45,425 nucleotides of DNA. Source: Solirubrobacteraceae bacterium (GTDB lineage: Bacteria > Actinomycetota > Thermoleophilia > Solirubrobacterales > Solirubrobacteraceae). The notes beneath the pieces are model-generated. The model did not search any database. It saw only the letters and a list, made by a program, of their open reading frames with translations, and was not told the DNA's origin. The position numbers and the translations under genes are program-made. This document shows positions 8,532 to 15,650 of this stretch, in pieces. Where the stretch lies: NCBI GenBank assembly GCA_017882465.1, contig JADGPN010000002.1, positions 1-45,425 on the forward strand, in the 5' to 3' direction. Within the stretch, counting starts at the first letter, position 1, and each line of letters opens with the position of its first letter.

Positions 8532-8748
8532 GCACCGGACTCCTCAGCGGGTTCTCAGCAGCGCTTCGGCCTCCTCGTCAGCTGACGAAGCTTTGGTGGA
8601 TCGGTCATCCTCGACCAGCAGCACCCGCGTTTGGGATGGCTCACACAATGTGGTGTATTGGCTCGAGTTGGCATGTCCCGGCGGCCGTTGATGGCCATAA
8701 CAGCCAACCGCGGCAAATGACCCGGCGTCCAAACGGGCCGATGACCCC
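8532..8748. other. Spacer between regulator and kinase genes
   Basis: 217 bases, visibly less GC-rich than the neighbours, separating two genes that usually overlap. It holds GGTTCTCAG near 8548 (similar to the repeats at 4806 and 10209) and two direct GTTGGC/TTGGCT copies near 8658-8675. No convincing gene is seen on either strand. It may contain a separate promoter for the kinase. Confidence 0.4.
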
Positions 8749-10146
8749 GTGGCCATGGGTCGAGGGCTGATCCCGATCCCCCGTACGCTCCGTGCCCGGC
8801 TCGTGGCCGCAGCGGCGATCTCGATCCTGGCTGCGGTCGTCCTGCTCGGCATCGCGGCCGTGACGCTGGTCAACCATGAACTGCGGGCCTCCCTGGACCG
8901 GGCGCTGCGCCAGCGGGCAGAGGAAGTGGCCCAGCTGGCCGTCTCGGCGCCTGCCGTGCTGACCGGGCCGGGTGCGCTCGAGAGCCCGGTCTCCGGACGG
9001 CAGATCGCGGTCGAGGTGATCGACGCGCGTGGGCGCATCCTGGCTCGATCGGAGACGCTCGGAGCGCGTCTGCTCCCGGAGGACTCGCTGGCCCGCCAGG
9101 CGCGCGTCGCCGGACGGACCGGCTTCGAGGACATCCGTAGCGGCGGACGGCCGTTCCGCGTGTATGCCGCGCCGATCGCCGATGCCGGTGGCCCGGCCGC
9201 CGGCGGGGCGGTGCTGGTCGCGTCGGATACCTCTGACATCCCCGACACGATCGGGCGGCTGGGGTTCGTGCTCGTGCTCAGCGGTGCCGTGGTGGCGCTG
9301 CTGGCGGCGCTCGCCGCTGCCGTGCTCACTCGACGCAGCCTGCGGCCGCTGAGCCGGCTCGTCGACGCCGCCGGAGAGATCGAGCGCACGGCGGACCCGA
9401 CCCGGCGCCTGCCGGCGGCCGGCGCCGACGACGAGGTCGGTGAGCTGACCGGGGTGCTGAACCGCATGCTCGCGTCACTCGAGCAGGCCCGCGCCGGAGA
9501 GCGGCGGTTCCTCGCCGACGCCTCGCACGAGCTGCGCACGCCGGTGACGACGCTGCTGGGCAACGTGGAGTACGCCGCTCGTCACGGCGCCGACGCCGAG
9601 GTGCTCGCCGACCTGCGCCGGGATGCGAGCCGGCTCGCGCGCCTGGTCGACGACCTGCTGGTGCTCGAGCGCGCCGCCGTCCCGGCCCAGGAGCAGAACG
9701 TGGTGGACCTGGCCGCCCTGGTCGGGGACGTCGTCGCGGCTGAGGCGACCGTCGGAGCCGGGACCGGCCACGGGGACCGCGACCGTGACCGGGTCAGCCT
9801 CGCCGAGACCGTCCCGGTCCGCGTGCGAGGCGACGAGGACGAGCTTCGCCGTGCGGTCACGAACCTGATCGAGAATGCGCTCGTGCACGGTCCGCCGGAG
9901 GGCGAGGTGACGGTCGCGCTGCGTGCTGCCGAGGGCCAGGCGCTGCTCACCGTCCGTGATCAGGGCAGTGGCCCGGACCCGGCCGGACGGGAGCGCCTGT
10001 TCGAACGGTTCTGGCGGGGCCCCGACACCTCCGGGCGGCCGGGATCCGGCCTGGGTCTGTCGATCGCGGCGGCGATCGCAGAGCGCCACGGCGGTCGCAT
10101 CGAGGTCGACGGGCCGGCGTTCACCATCGTTCTACCGGAGGCTTGA
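8749..10146 (+). CDS. Sensor histidine kinase
   Basis: A 465-residue membrane kinase. TM1 is at about residues 13-40, an extracytoplasmic sensor domain of about 130 residues follows, TM2 is at about 172-195, and then a HAMP linker. The HisKA box FLADASHELRTPVTTLLGN has His260. The ATP-binding domain has the N box NLIENALVHG, DQGSGPDPAGRERLFERFWRG and the G box GSGLGLSIAAAIAERHGG. GTG 8749 and ATG 8755 are both possible starts. It probably phosphorylates the regulator at 7863. It also lies just upstream of the electron-transfer operon at 10264, so that operon is a candidate target. Confidence 0.92.
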   Translation: MAMGRGLIPIPRTLRARLVAAAAISILAAVVLLGIAAVTLVNHELRASLDRALRQRAEEVAQLAVSAPAVLTGPGALESPVSGRQIAVEVIDARGRILARSETLGARLLPEDSLARQARVAGRTGFEDIRSGGRPFRVYAAPIADAGGPAAGGAVLVASDTSDIPDTIGRLGFVLVLSGAVVALLAALAAAVLTRRSLRPLSRLVDAAGEIERTADPTRRLPAAGADDEVGELTGVLNRMLASLEQARAGERRFLADASHELRTPVTTLLGNVEYAARHGADAEVLADLRRDASRLARLVDDLLVLERAAVPAQEQNVVDLAALVGDVVAAEATVGAGTGHGDRDRDRVSLAETVPVRVRGDEDELRRAVTNLIENALVHGPPEGEVTVALRAAEGQALLTVRDQGSGPDPAGRERLFERFWRGPDTSGRPGSGLGLSIAAAIAERHGGRIEVDGPAFTIVLPEA

Positions 10147-10157
10147 CCACTTCCCAA

Positions 10158-10193
10158 GCGGGCTCGGAGGCAGTCGGAGAGAGACAAGCCCGC
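10158..10193 (+). terminator. Possible terminator after kinase gene
   Basis: GCGGGCT (10158-10164) and AGCCCGC (10187-10193) form a 7-bp stem with a 22-base loop just after the kinase stop at 10146. The loop is long and there is no T-run, so support is weak. Confidence 0.25.
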
Positions 10194-10208
10194 CGTCCCA
10201 CATAGGCG

Positions 10209-10258
10209 GATTCTCATCCGGATTCTCACTCTGCTCTTACCCTCGAGCCGCATACTCT
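10209..10258 (+). promoter_or_regulatory. Direct-repeat operator and near-leaderless promoter
   Basis: GATTCTCA occurs at 10209-10216 and exactly again at 10221-10228, and a weaker GCTCTTAC copy starts at 10233. A -10 TACTCT at 10253-10258 ends five bases before the ATG at 10264. Tandem half-sites just upstream of a -10 box suggest activation by an OmpR-type regulator, presumably the one at 7863. Confidence 0.5.
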
Positions 10259-10263
10259 GGGTC

Positions 10264-10713
10264 ATGATCGGCGACAAACGCCCAGGCCTCGGACGGCGCG
10301 ACCCAGCCCTGGCCAAGCTCCACCGCGACGCTGCCATCTCGAGAGTCGGGAACACGCGCAAGCTGGTAGCCGTGGGCGCCGCCGGCCTGACCGCCGGCCT
10401 CGCGTGGCTGGCGGCATCCGCTGCTCCCGGGCGCACGATCGGGACCACCGGGCAGGCCAGGAGCAGCGGCGTCACGCCCGCGCCGAGCTCGAGCTCGAGC
10501 GTATCGAGCCAGCAGCTGCCGCCCCTGGCCAGCCCCGGCGATCTCGGCCTGCAGAGCCCCGGCCAGGCTCCGAGTGCGCCCACCGGTCAATCACAGGCGC
10601 CGGCCGATCAATCGCAGGCCGCGCCAGTCACGCCCGACCCGTCGCAGGCCGCGCCTGCCCAATCGGCGCCGCAGGCTGCCGCGCCGGCGCCGGTGGTGTC
10701 CGGAGGCTCGTGA
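10264..10713 (+). CDS. Membrane-anchored low-complexity protein
   Basis: A 149-residue protein of unknown function. Residues 1-30 are a basic cytosolic stretch. Residues about 33-54 (LVAVGAAGLTAGLAWLAASA) form one membrane anchor. The remaining about 95 residues are a disordered tail of Ser, Pro, Gln and Ala, with repeats such as PSQAAP and DQSQAAP. There is no cysteine and no flavinylation motif of the [S/T]GAT type. It is the first gene of the electron-transfer operon, 19 bases before apbE. At this position related clusters often carry an FMN-binding domain protein, which is absent here. It may act as a spacer or wall-spanning tether. Confidence 0.7.
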   Translation: MIGDKRPGLGRRDPALAKLHRDAAISRVGNTRKLVAVGAAGLTAGLAWLAASAAPGRTIGTTGQARSSGVTPAPSSSSSVSSQQLPPLASPGDLGLQSPGQAPSAPTGQSQAPADQSQAAPVTPDPSQAAPAQSAPQAAAPAPVVSGGS

Positions 10714-10732
10714 TGCCATCGGCACCGTCCGC

Positions 10733-11683
10733 ATGAGCGGGTCGGTCGCCACGGACCGGTTTGCCGCATTCGGGGGAACGGCAGTGATCGCGGCCGCTGA
10801 GTCCGCGGCCCTGCCCGGCGCCCGCGCGCAGGTGCAGCGCACGGTGTCCGAATTCGACCGGACCTGCAGCCGCTTCCGCGAGGACTCGGAGCTGATGGAG
10901 CTGAACGCGGCCGCCGGGTCGACGGTGGCGGCCAGCCCGTTGCTGCTCGATGCCGTCGATGCTGCCCTGCGCGCTGCCCGCTTGACCGACGGCGACGTCG
11001 ATCCGACCATCGGCGAGGCACTGATCGCGCTCGGCTACGACCGGGACTTCGCGTCGGTCGGCGCCCGCTCACCCGGCACCGTGGCGCCGAGCCGGGTCTC
11101 GTTCGCCGCCGTCCCCGGCTGGCGCACCGTGCACCTGGATCGCGAGGCCGGCACGATCCGGATCGGACGCGGCGTCCGCCTCGACCTCGGCGCGACCGCG
11201 AAGGCGCTCGCCGCGGACCGTGCCGCTGCGGCAGCCCACGCCGCAGTCGGATCCGGCGTGCTGGTCTCGTTCGGGGGCGACATGGCCGTCGCCGGCGATC
11301 CGCCCGCCGAGGGCTGGAGCGTGCGGGTCACCGACGACCACCGCTCGCCGATCGAGGCGCCGGGCCAGTCGATCACGCTGCGCACCGGCGGGCTGGCGAC
11401 ATCCAGCACGACCGTCAGGCGCTGGCCGACGGTTGAGCCGGGCGGCGCACACCATCTGCTCGATCCCTCCACCGGCCGGCCGGCTCCGGTCGTGTGGCGA
11501 ACTGTCAGCGTCGCCGCCGGGTCATGCCTGGACGCCAACATCGCGAGCACGGCGTCGATCGTGCGCGGCGAGCGAGCGGTCGAGTGGCTCACCTCGCTCG
11601 GGTTGCCCAGCCGCCTCGTCGCGGTGGACGGGACCGCCCGCCACCTGGCGGGCTGGCCGTCAGAGGGAGACGACCTGCCATGA
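10733..11683 (+). CDS. apbE: FAD:protein FMN transferase (ApbE family)
   Basis: A 316-residue ApbE-fold protein. Enzymes of this family use FAD to attach FMN covalently to a Thr/Ser in exported redox proteins, with Mg2+. Visible motifs are FDRTCSRFREDSELMELN, GDVDPTIGEAL, the core LDLGATAKALAADRA, LVSFGGDMAVAG, TTVRRW and HHLLDPSTGRPAP near the C-terminus. No signal peptide is seen, so it may act on the cytosolic side or before export. Its stop overlaps the next ATG (ATGA at 11680). No target carrying the classic [S/T]GAT motif is encoded in this operon, so its substrate must lie elsewhere or use a different motif. Confidence 0.88.
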   Translation: MSGSVATDRFAAFGGTAVIAAAESAALPGARAQVQRTVSEFDRTCSRFREDSELMELNAAAGSTVAASPLLLDAVDAALRAARLTDGDVDPTIGEALIALGYDRDFASVGARSPGTVAPSRVSFAAVPGWRTVHLDREAGTIRIGRGVRLDLGATAKALAADRAAAAAHAAVGSGVLVSFGGDMAVAGDPPAEGWSVRVTDDHRSPIEAPGQSITLRTGGLATSSTTVRRWPTVEPGGAHHLLDPSTGRPAPVVWRTVSVAAGSCLDANIASTASIVRGERAVEWLTSLGLPSRLVAVDGTARHLAGWPSEGDDLP

Positions 11684-12801
11684 CGCCGCTCGGGGCAGTC
11701 GGGCCGAGCGCCTACTGGTACCTCGCCCGCGGCACGGGCGCGGTGGCGCTGGTGCTGCTCACGGCCAGTGTGGTGCTCGGCGTGCTGGGATCGATCCGCT
11801 TCTCGGTCGCGCCTCGGTGGCCGCGGTTCGCGATCGACACCCTGCATCGGGACGTGTCCCTCCTGGTGCTGGTGCTGCTGGTGGCGCACATCATCACCAG
11901 CGTGCTCGACAGCTTCGCCCCGATCCGGCTGACCGACTCGATCATCCCGTTCGCCGGCGTCTACCGGCCGCTGTGGATGGGGCTGGGGGCGCTCTCGTTC
12001 GATCTGCTGGTCGCGCTCGTGGCCACCAGCCTGCTGCGGCGCCGCCTCGGCTACAAGACGTGGCGCGCGGTGCACTGGCTGGCCTACGCGAGCTGGCCGG
12101 TCGCCGTTCTGCACGGTCTCGGCACGGGCACTGACGTCAAGGTCTGGTGGATGCTCGGGCTCACGGTGGCCTGCGCCGCGGCCGTCGTGATCGCGGTGGT
12201 GATCCGCATCGGTCAGGGATCACCATCGCTCGAGCGCGTCCGCGTTCCGGCCGTGGCCGCGGCGCTCGTGGCTCCGCTGGCGATCGCCGTGTTCGCGCTC
12301 CAGGGCCCGCTCCAGCGCGGCTGGGCTCGGCGTGCGGGCACGCCGGCCTCGCTGCTGGTCAAGTCGTCCTTCACGCCGGCCTCGGCGAGGGCGCCGGCCG
12401 CGGCCGCAAGGACTGCTCCGGCTCCGGCCGCCCGCCGCGGCCCGTTCTCAGCCGCGCTCGCGGGGACGATCACGCAGACGGCCGAGCCCGGGGGCGCGAT
12501 CGTCGACCTCGTCCTCAGCCTCACCGGCGGCGCCCACGGGAAGCTTCGCGTGCGGATCGCCGGCGCTCCGATCGACGGCGGGGGGCTGTCGATGACCGGC
12601 AGCCAAGTGGTGCTGGCCGCGACCGGGCTGCCGTCGGTGATGCAGGGGCGCATCCTCTCCCTCCAGGGCCAGCAGTTCCTCGCCCGGGTGGCCGGGGCAT
12701 CCGGCTCGGCGTTCGACCTGCGCGCGAACCTCACCATCACCGGGCAGGGCAGTGCGGTCACCGGCACCCTGTCGGCGACACCGGCCGGAGGTGGCGGATG
12801 A
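11680..12801 (+). CDS. Ferric-reductase-like bis-heme membrane protein
   Basis: A 373-residue protein. The N-terminal about 220 residues form a ferric-reductase-like transmembrane domain with about six to seven spans. Four histidines sit as two stacked pairs, His56/His70 (LHRDVS, VAHIITS) and His132/His145 (RAVHWLAYASWPVAVLHG), as expected for two b-type hemes. A further span (VPAVAAALVAPLAIAVFAL) is followed by an Ala/Pro linker and a Ser/Gly-rich extracytoplasmic beta domain (about residues 255-373) that lacks FAD or NAD sites. It probably moves electrons across the membrane from the NuoF-like and ferredoxin partners. Start and stop overlap both neighbours (ATGA). Confidence 0.85.
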   Translation: MTPLGAVGPSAYWYLARGTGAVALVLLTASVVLGVLGSIRFSVAPRWPRFAIDTLHRDVSLLVLVLLVAHIITSVLDSFAPIRLTDSIIPFAGVYRPLWMGLGALSFDLLVALVATSLLRRRLGYKTWRAVHWLAYASWPVAVLHGLGTGTDVKVWWMLGLTVACAAAVVIAVVIRIGQGSPSLERVRVPAVAAALVAPLAIAVFALQGPLQRGWARRAGTPASLLVKSSFTPASARAPAAAARTAPAPAARRGPFSAALAGTITQTAEPGGAIVDLVLSLTGGAHGKLRVRIAGAPIDGGGLSMTGSQVVLAATGLPSVMQGRILSLQGQQFLARVAGASGSAFDLRANLTITGQGSAVTGTLSATPAGGGG

Positions 12802-14072
12802 CCGGACCGCAGGGACTTCCGCGCCTGCTCGCCGGCCTGCATGCTGACGGCAGCCCGATGACGCTGGCCGACCATCGGCGCGTTCACGGCGACCTGCGCC
12901 GCACCCAGCCCGCAGAGTTGATCCAGGCGATCGATCTCGCCGGCCTTCGCGGCCGTGGCGGCGCCGACTTCCCGACCGCCCGCAAGCTGCGCGCGGTGGC
13001 CGAGCGGCGCCGGGCAGCAGTGGTCGTCAACGCCAGCGAGACCGAGCCGGCGAGCGGCAAGGACAAGCTGCTGCTCTCCCGGATGCCGCATCTGGTCCTC
13101 GACGGGGCGGTGCTGGCGGCCGGAGCCGTGGGCGCACGTGAGGTGATCATCAAGCTCGGGGAGGGGGCACACGAGTCTCTGGCCGGCATCGAGGGCGCCC
13201 TGGCCGTGCGCGACGGCGACCCGGTGTCATTCAAGTTCGCGCTCGGTCCGGATCGCTACGTGGCCGGCGAGGAGAGCGCGGTCATTCACTTCCTCAACGG
13301 CGGGCAGGCAAAGCCCACCCTGGTGCCGCCGCGCCCGTACGAGCGCGGCTACCAGGGCCGCCCGACGCTGGTCCAGAATCCCGAGACGCTGGCGCAGGCA
13401 GCGCTGATCGCGCGCTATGGAGCCAACTGGTTCCGCGAGATCGGGACCGACGCCGATCCCGGTTCGGCGCTGGTCACGATCACCGGCGCGGTCCGGGCTC
13501 CGGGCGTCTACGAGCTGGCCTTCGGGACCCCCATAAGCGATCTGCTGGCCGCGGCCGGAGGGTCGACCGAACCGCTGCAGGCGCTGCTGGTCGGCGGCTA
13601 CTTCGGGACCTGGGTCGAGGCCACGCGAGCGCTGGGCCTGCGCCTGTCACGCGAGGACCTGCGATCGGTCGGCTGCTCGCTGGGCTCAGGGGTGCTGATC
13701 GCGCTCGGCGAGAGCGCCTGCGGACTGCACGAGAGCGCCCGCGTGATTCGCTACCTCGCCGACGAGTCCGCCGGTCAATGCGGCCCCTGCGTGTTCGGGC
13801 TGCGGGCGATCGCCGACGCCACCGCGGGACTGGCCGAGGGGGTGGCCCACGCCCGCGAGCGTGACCGGTTGCTGCGGTGGACCTCCGAAGTCCGGGGCCG
13901 TGGCGCCTGTCATCACCCCAACGGCGCCGCGCGCTTCATCGAGAGCGCGCTCGAGGTGTTCTCCGCGGACATCGACTGGCACCAGAGCCAGCGCTGCACC
14001 GCGCGCCCGGTGGGGCTGCCGCTCGGGGGGCCGGCGCCCGACGTCCGCCACGCCCTGATGGAGGCCGGCTGA
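12798..14072 (+). CDS. NuoF/SLBB-like flavin iron-sulfur protein
   Basis: A 424-residue homologue of the 51-kDa NADH dehydrogenase subunit. The FMN/NADH segment has LRGRGGADFPTARK (residues 50-63) and YVAGEESAVIHFLNGG. An SLBB-type domain (VTITGAVRAPGVYEL) follows. The C-terminal iron-sulfur region reads DESAGQCGPCVFG with Cys328 and Cys331 and a later Cys371. The first cysteine of the usual CxxCxxC motif is Ala325, so a normal 4Fe-4S ligand set is incomplete. It is likely the cytosolic electron-input module of this operon, taking electrons from NAD(P)H or ferredoxin to the bis-heme membrane protein. It overlaps both neighbouring genes. Confidence 0.85.
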   Translation: MTGPQGLPRLLAGLHADGSPMTLADHRRVHGDLRRTQPAELIQAIDLAGLRGRGGADFPTARKLRAVAERRRAAVVVNASETEPASGKDKLLLSRMPHLVLDGAVLAAGAVGAREVIIKLGEGAHESLAGIEGALAVRDGDPVSFKFALGPDRYVAGEESAVIHFLNGGQAKPTLVPPRPYERGYQGRPTLVQNPETLAQAALIARYGANWFREIGTDADPGSALVTITGAVRAPGVYELAFGTPISDLLAAAGGSTEPLQALLVGGYFGTWVEATRALGLRLSREDLRSVGCSLGSGVLIALGESACGLHESARVIRYLADESAGQCGPCVFGLRAIADATAGLAEGVAHARERDRLLRWTSEVRGRGACHHPNGAARFIESALEVFSADIDWHQSQRCTARPVGLPLGGPAPDVRHALMEAG

Positions 14073-14275
14073 TGGCCTCGCGGCTGCGGGTGAACCCGAT
14101 CATGTGCGAAGCGCATGGCCTGTGCGCGGAGCTCCTGCCGGAGCTGATCCGCCTCGACGACTGGGGGTACCCGATCATCGACGAGGCCGAGATCCCGCGC
14201 GAGCTGCTGGGCCTGGCCCGCAAGGCTGCGGACGCGTGCCCGACCCTGGCGTTGCTGGTCGACGAGGATCGCTAG
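14072..14275 (+). CDS. Single-cluster 3Fe-4S type ferredoxin
   Basis: A 67-residue ferredoxin. Cys12 and Cys18 (IMCEAHGLC) and Cys56 followed by Pro (DACPTLAL) give a C-x5-C...CP pattern with three cysteines. This is typical of the 3Fe-4S ferredoxins that often serve actinobacterial P450s; the usual second cysteine is replaced within EAHGL. The ATG at 14072 shares one base with the NuoF-like stop (TGATG), so it belongs to that operon and probably shuttles electrons to or from the NuoF-like subunit. The P450 at 3383 is another conceivable partner. Confidence 0.9.
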   Translation: MASRLRVNPIMCEAHGLCAELLPELIRLDDWGYPIIDEAEIPRELLGLARKAADACPTLALLVDEDR

Positions 14276-14325
14276 CGACGTCGGTCAGGGCAGCAGCTCG
14301 CCCGAGGCTCCATTCGCGCGCCTTA

Positions 14326-14340
14326 TTGGCACAATGCCAA
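14326..14340. promoter_or_regulatory. TetR-type operator before acyl-CoA dehydrogenase
   Basis: TTGGCA-CAA-TGCCAA is a perfect 6-3-6 palindrome, 30 bases before the acyl-CoA dehydrogenase ATG. It matches the palindromes over the tetR promoter (18768-18782) and upstream of the SDR gene (19864-19878). It is preceded by TTA, as in the tetR copy (TTATTGGC in both). Confidence 0.7.
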
Positions 14341-14370
14341 GTGCTGAGACGACGACAGACTGGGAGAGCC

Positions 14371-15516
14371 ATGATCACCGAGGACCTCACCGACGAGCAG
14401 CGCGCGTTCGTCGAGTCGATCCGCGATTTCGCCAAGCGCGAGTGCGGCACGCGTGAGCAACGCGACGCGCTCACCGAGAATGGGAACGAGCCGCACAACC
14501 AGGAGCTGTACGAGCGCATCGCCGACCTCGGCTGGCTCGGAGTCGCGATCCCCGAGGCCTATGGCGGCACCGGGGGCGGCGCAGTCGACATGTGCCTGCT
14601 GTGCGAGGAGTTCGCCCGCGGGATGATCCCGATGGGATTCTTCTCCGTGAGCATGATCACGGCCGGCGCCTTCGGGCGCTTCGGCACCGAGGAGCAGAAG
14701 CAGGAGATCATGGGCGGCGTCGCACGCGGCCGGGTCGAGGCGATCGCGATGTCCGAACCGGAGGCGGGCTCGGACGTGGGCAACCTGTCCTGCAAGGCGG
14801 AGCGCTCCAACGGCGGCTTCGTGATCAACGGCCAGAAGACCTGGATCACCGCGGCACACGCGGCCGACCACATCCTGCTCGTCTGCCGCACCGACCGCAC
14901 GGGCAACAAGCACGAGGGCATGTCGATGATCTCGGTGCCCACCGGTTCCGAGGGGCTCGAGGTCCGCGGCATCGACACGATGGGCGGTCGCGAGGTCAAC
15001 GACGTGTTCTTCACCGACTGCTACGTGCCCCAGGAGCGCGTGCTGGGGCAGGTCGACCAGGCCTGGATGCAGCTGATGGCGGGGCTCAACAACGAGCGTC
15101 TGATCATCGCCGCCCAGGCGCTGGGAATGGCGCAGCGCGCGTTCGACGACGTGCTCGCGTACGTCAAGGAGCGCAAGCAGTTCGGTCGCCCGATCGGCAG
15201 CTTCCAGGTGCTGAGGCATCGGCTGGCCGATCTCGCCACGGAGATCGAATGCGCCCGCGAGCTCGTCTACGGTGTGGCCCAGAAGGTGGACGTGGATCCC
15301 GGGCGCCTGCTCCCGCGTGAGGCGTCGATGGCGAAGCTGAAGGCGACCGAGATCGCCAAGCAGGCGACGCTCGAGGGGATGCAGATGATGGGCGGCTACG
15401 GGTACGCCTGCGAGTACGACATGGAGCGCCAGGTCCGCATCGCCGTCGTCACCACCATCTACGGCGGGACGAGCGAGGTCCAGCGCGAGATCATCTCGAA
15501 GACGCTCGGGCTATGA
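14371..15516 (+). CDS. Acyl-CoA dehydrogenase
   Basis: A 381-residue flavoenzyme of standard length that introduces the alpha-beta double bond in acyl-CoAs. Signatures are EAIAMSEPEAGSDVGNL (flavin/substrate loop), GFVINGQKTWITAAHAADHI, RKQFGRPIGSFQVLRHRLADL, MQMMGGYGY and the C-terminal TTIYGGTSEVQREII. The usual C-terminal base Glu (YEG in medium-chain enzymes) is Gly here. Glu242 in LNNERLIIAAQALG sits where isovaleryl- and long-chain-type enzymes hold theirs. Start: ATG 14371 after GGGAGA. The upstream palindrome suggests TetR control. The stop overlaps a vestigial SDR start (ATGA at 15513). Confidence 0.95.
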   Translation: MITEDLTDEQRAFVESIRDFAKRECGTREQRDALTENGNEPHNQELYERIADLGWLGVAIPEAYGGTGGGAVDMCLLCEEFARGMIPMGFFSVSMITAGAFGRFGTEEQKQEIMGGVARGRVEAIAMSEPEAGSDVGNLSCKAERSNGGFVINGQKTWITAAHAADHILLVCRTDRTGNKHEGMSMISVPTGSEGLEVRGIDTMGGREVNDVFFTDCYVPQERVLGQVDQAWMQLMAGLNNERLIIAAQALGMAQRAFDDVLAYVKERKQFGRPIGSFQVLRHRLADLATEIECARELVYGVAQKVDVDPGRLLPREASMAKLKATEIAKQATLEGMQMMGGYGYACEYDMERQVRIAVVTTIYGGTSEVQREIISKTLGL

Positions 15517-15579
15517 GCGGCCCGCTGGAGGGCAAGACGCTGTTCATCTCCGGCGGCAGCCCTCTACGTGGAGGTCTGA
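15513..15579 (+). pseudogene. SDR gene reduced to its two ends
   Basis: ATG at 15513 overlaps the acyl-CoA dehydrogenase stop. It starts a typical SDR N-terminus (MSGPLEGKTLFISGGS), which stops resembling the family exactly where RGIG is expected. About 15 bases later another frame reads LYVEV and then TGA (15577-15579), resembling the acidic hydrophobic end of such SDRs. The simplest explanation is an internal deletion that left about 16 first and 5 last codons. The N-terminal match is clear; the C-terminal match is an inference from very few residues. Confidence 0.5.
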
Positions 15580-15650
15580 GCGGGCGGCCGGCTCCTCAGC
15601 AGATCGAGGCAGAAGTAGCGCACGGCCTGGTTGAGCACGTCCGCGGCCTC
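15564..15650 (-). other. Lost C-terminal tail of alpha/beta hydrolase
   Basis: Reading on from the TGA at 15651-15653 in the hydrolase frame gives EAADVLNQAVRYFCLDLL and nine further codons before a TAG at 15564-15566. The family normally has HFLQW followed by this kind of helix, so the tail appears to be former coding sequence cut off by a TGG-to-TGA change. Confidence 0.6.

Noticed and set aside
8560-8640. Antisense VLLVEDDRS near 8600, resembling the start of a response regulator
   Set aside because: Only about nine residues match, the following residues do not continue the receiver pattern, and the frame ends within about 20 codons; probably chance.
14104-14370. Upstream extension of the acyl-CoA dehydrogenase
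   Set aside because: It would overlap the ferredoxin gene and the operator; the ATG at 14371 has a ribosome site and the correct family start.
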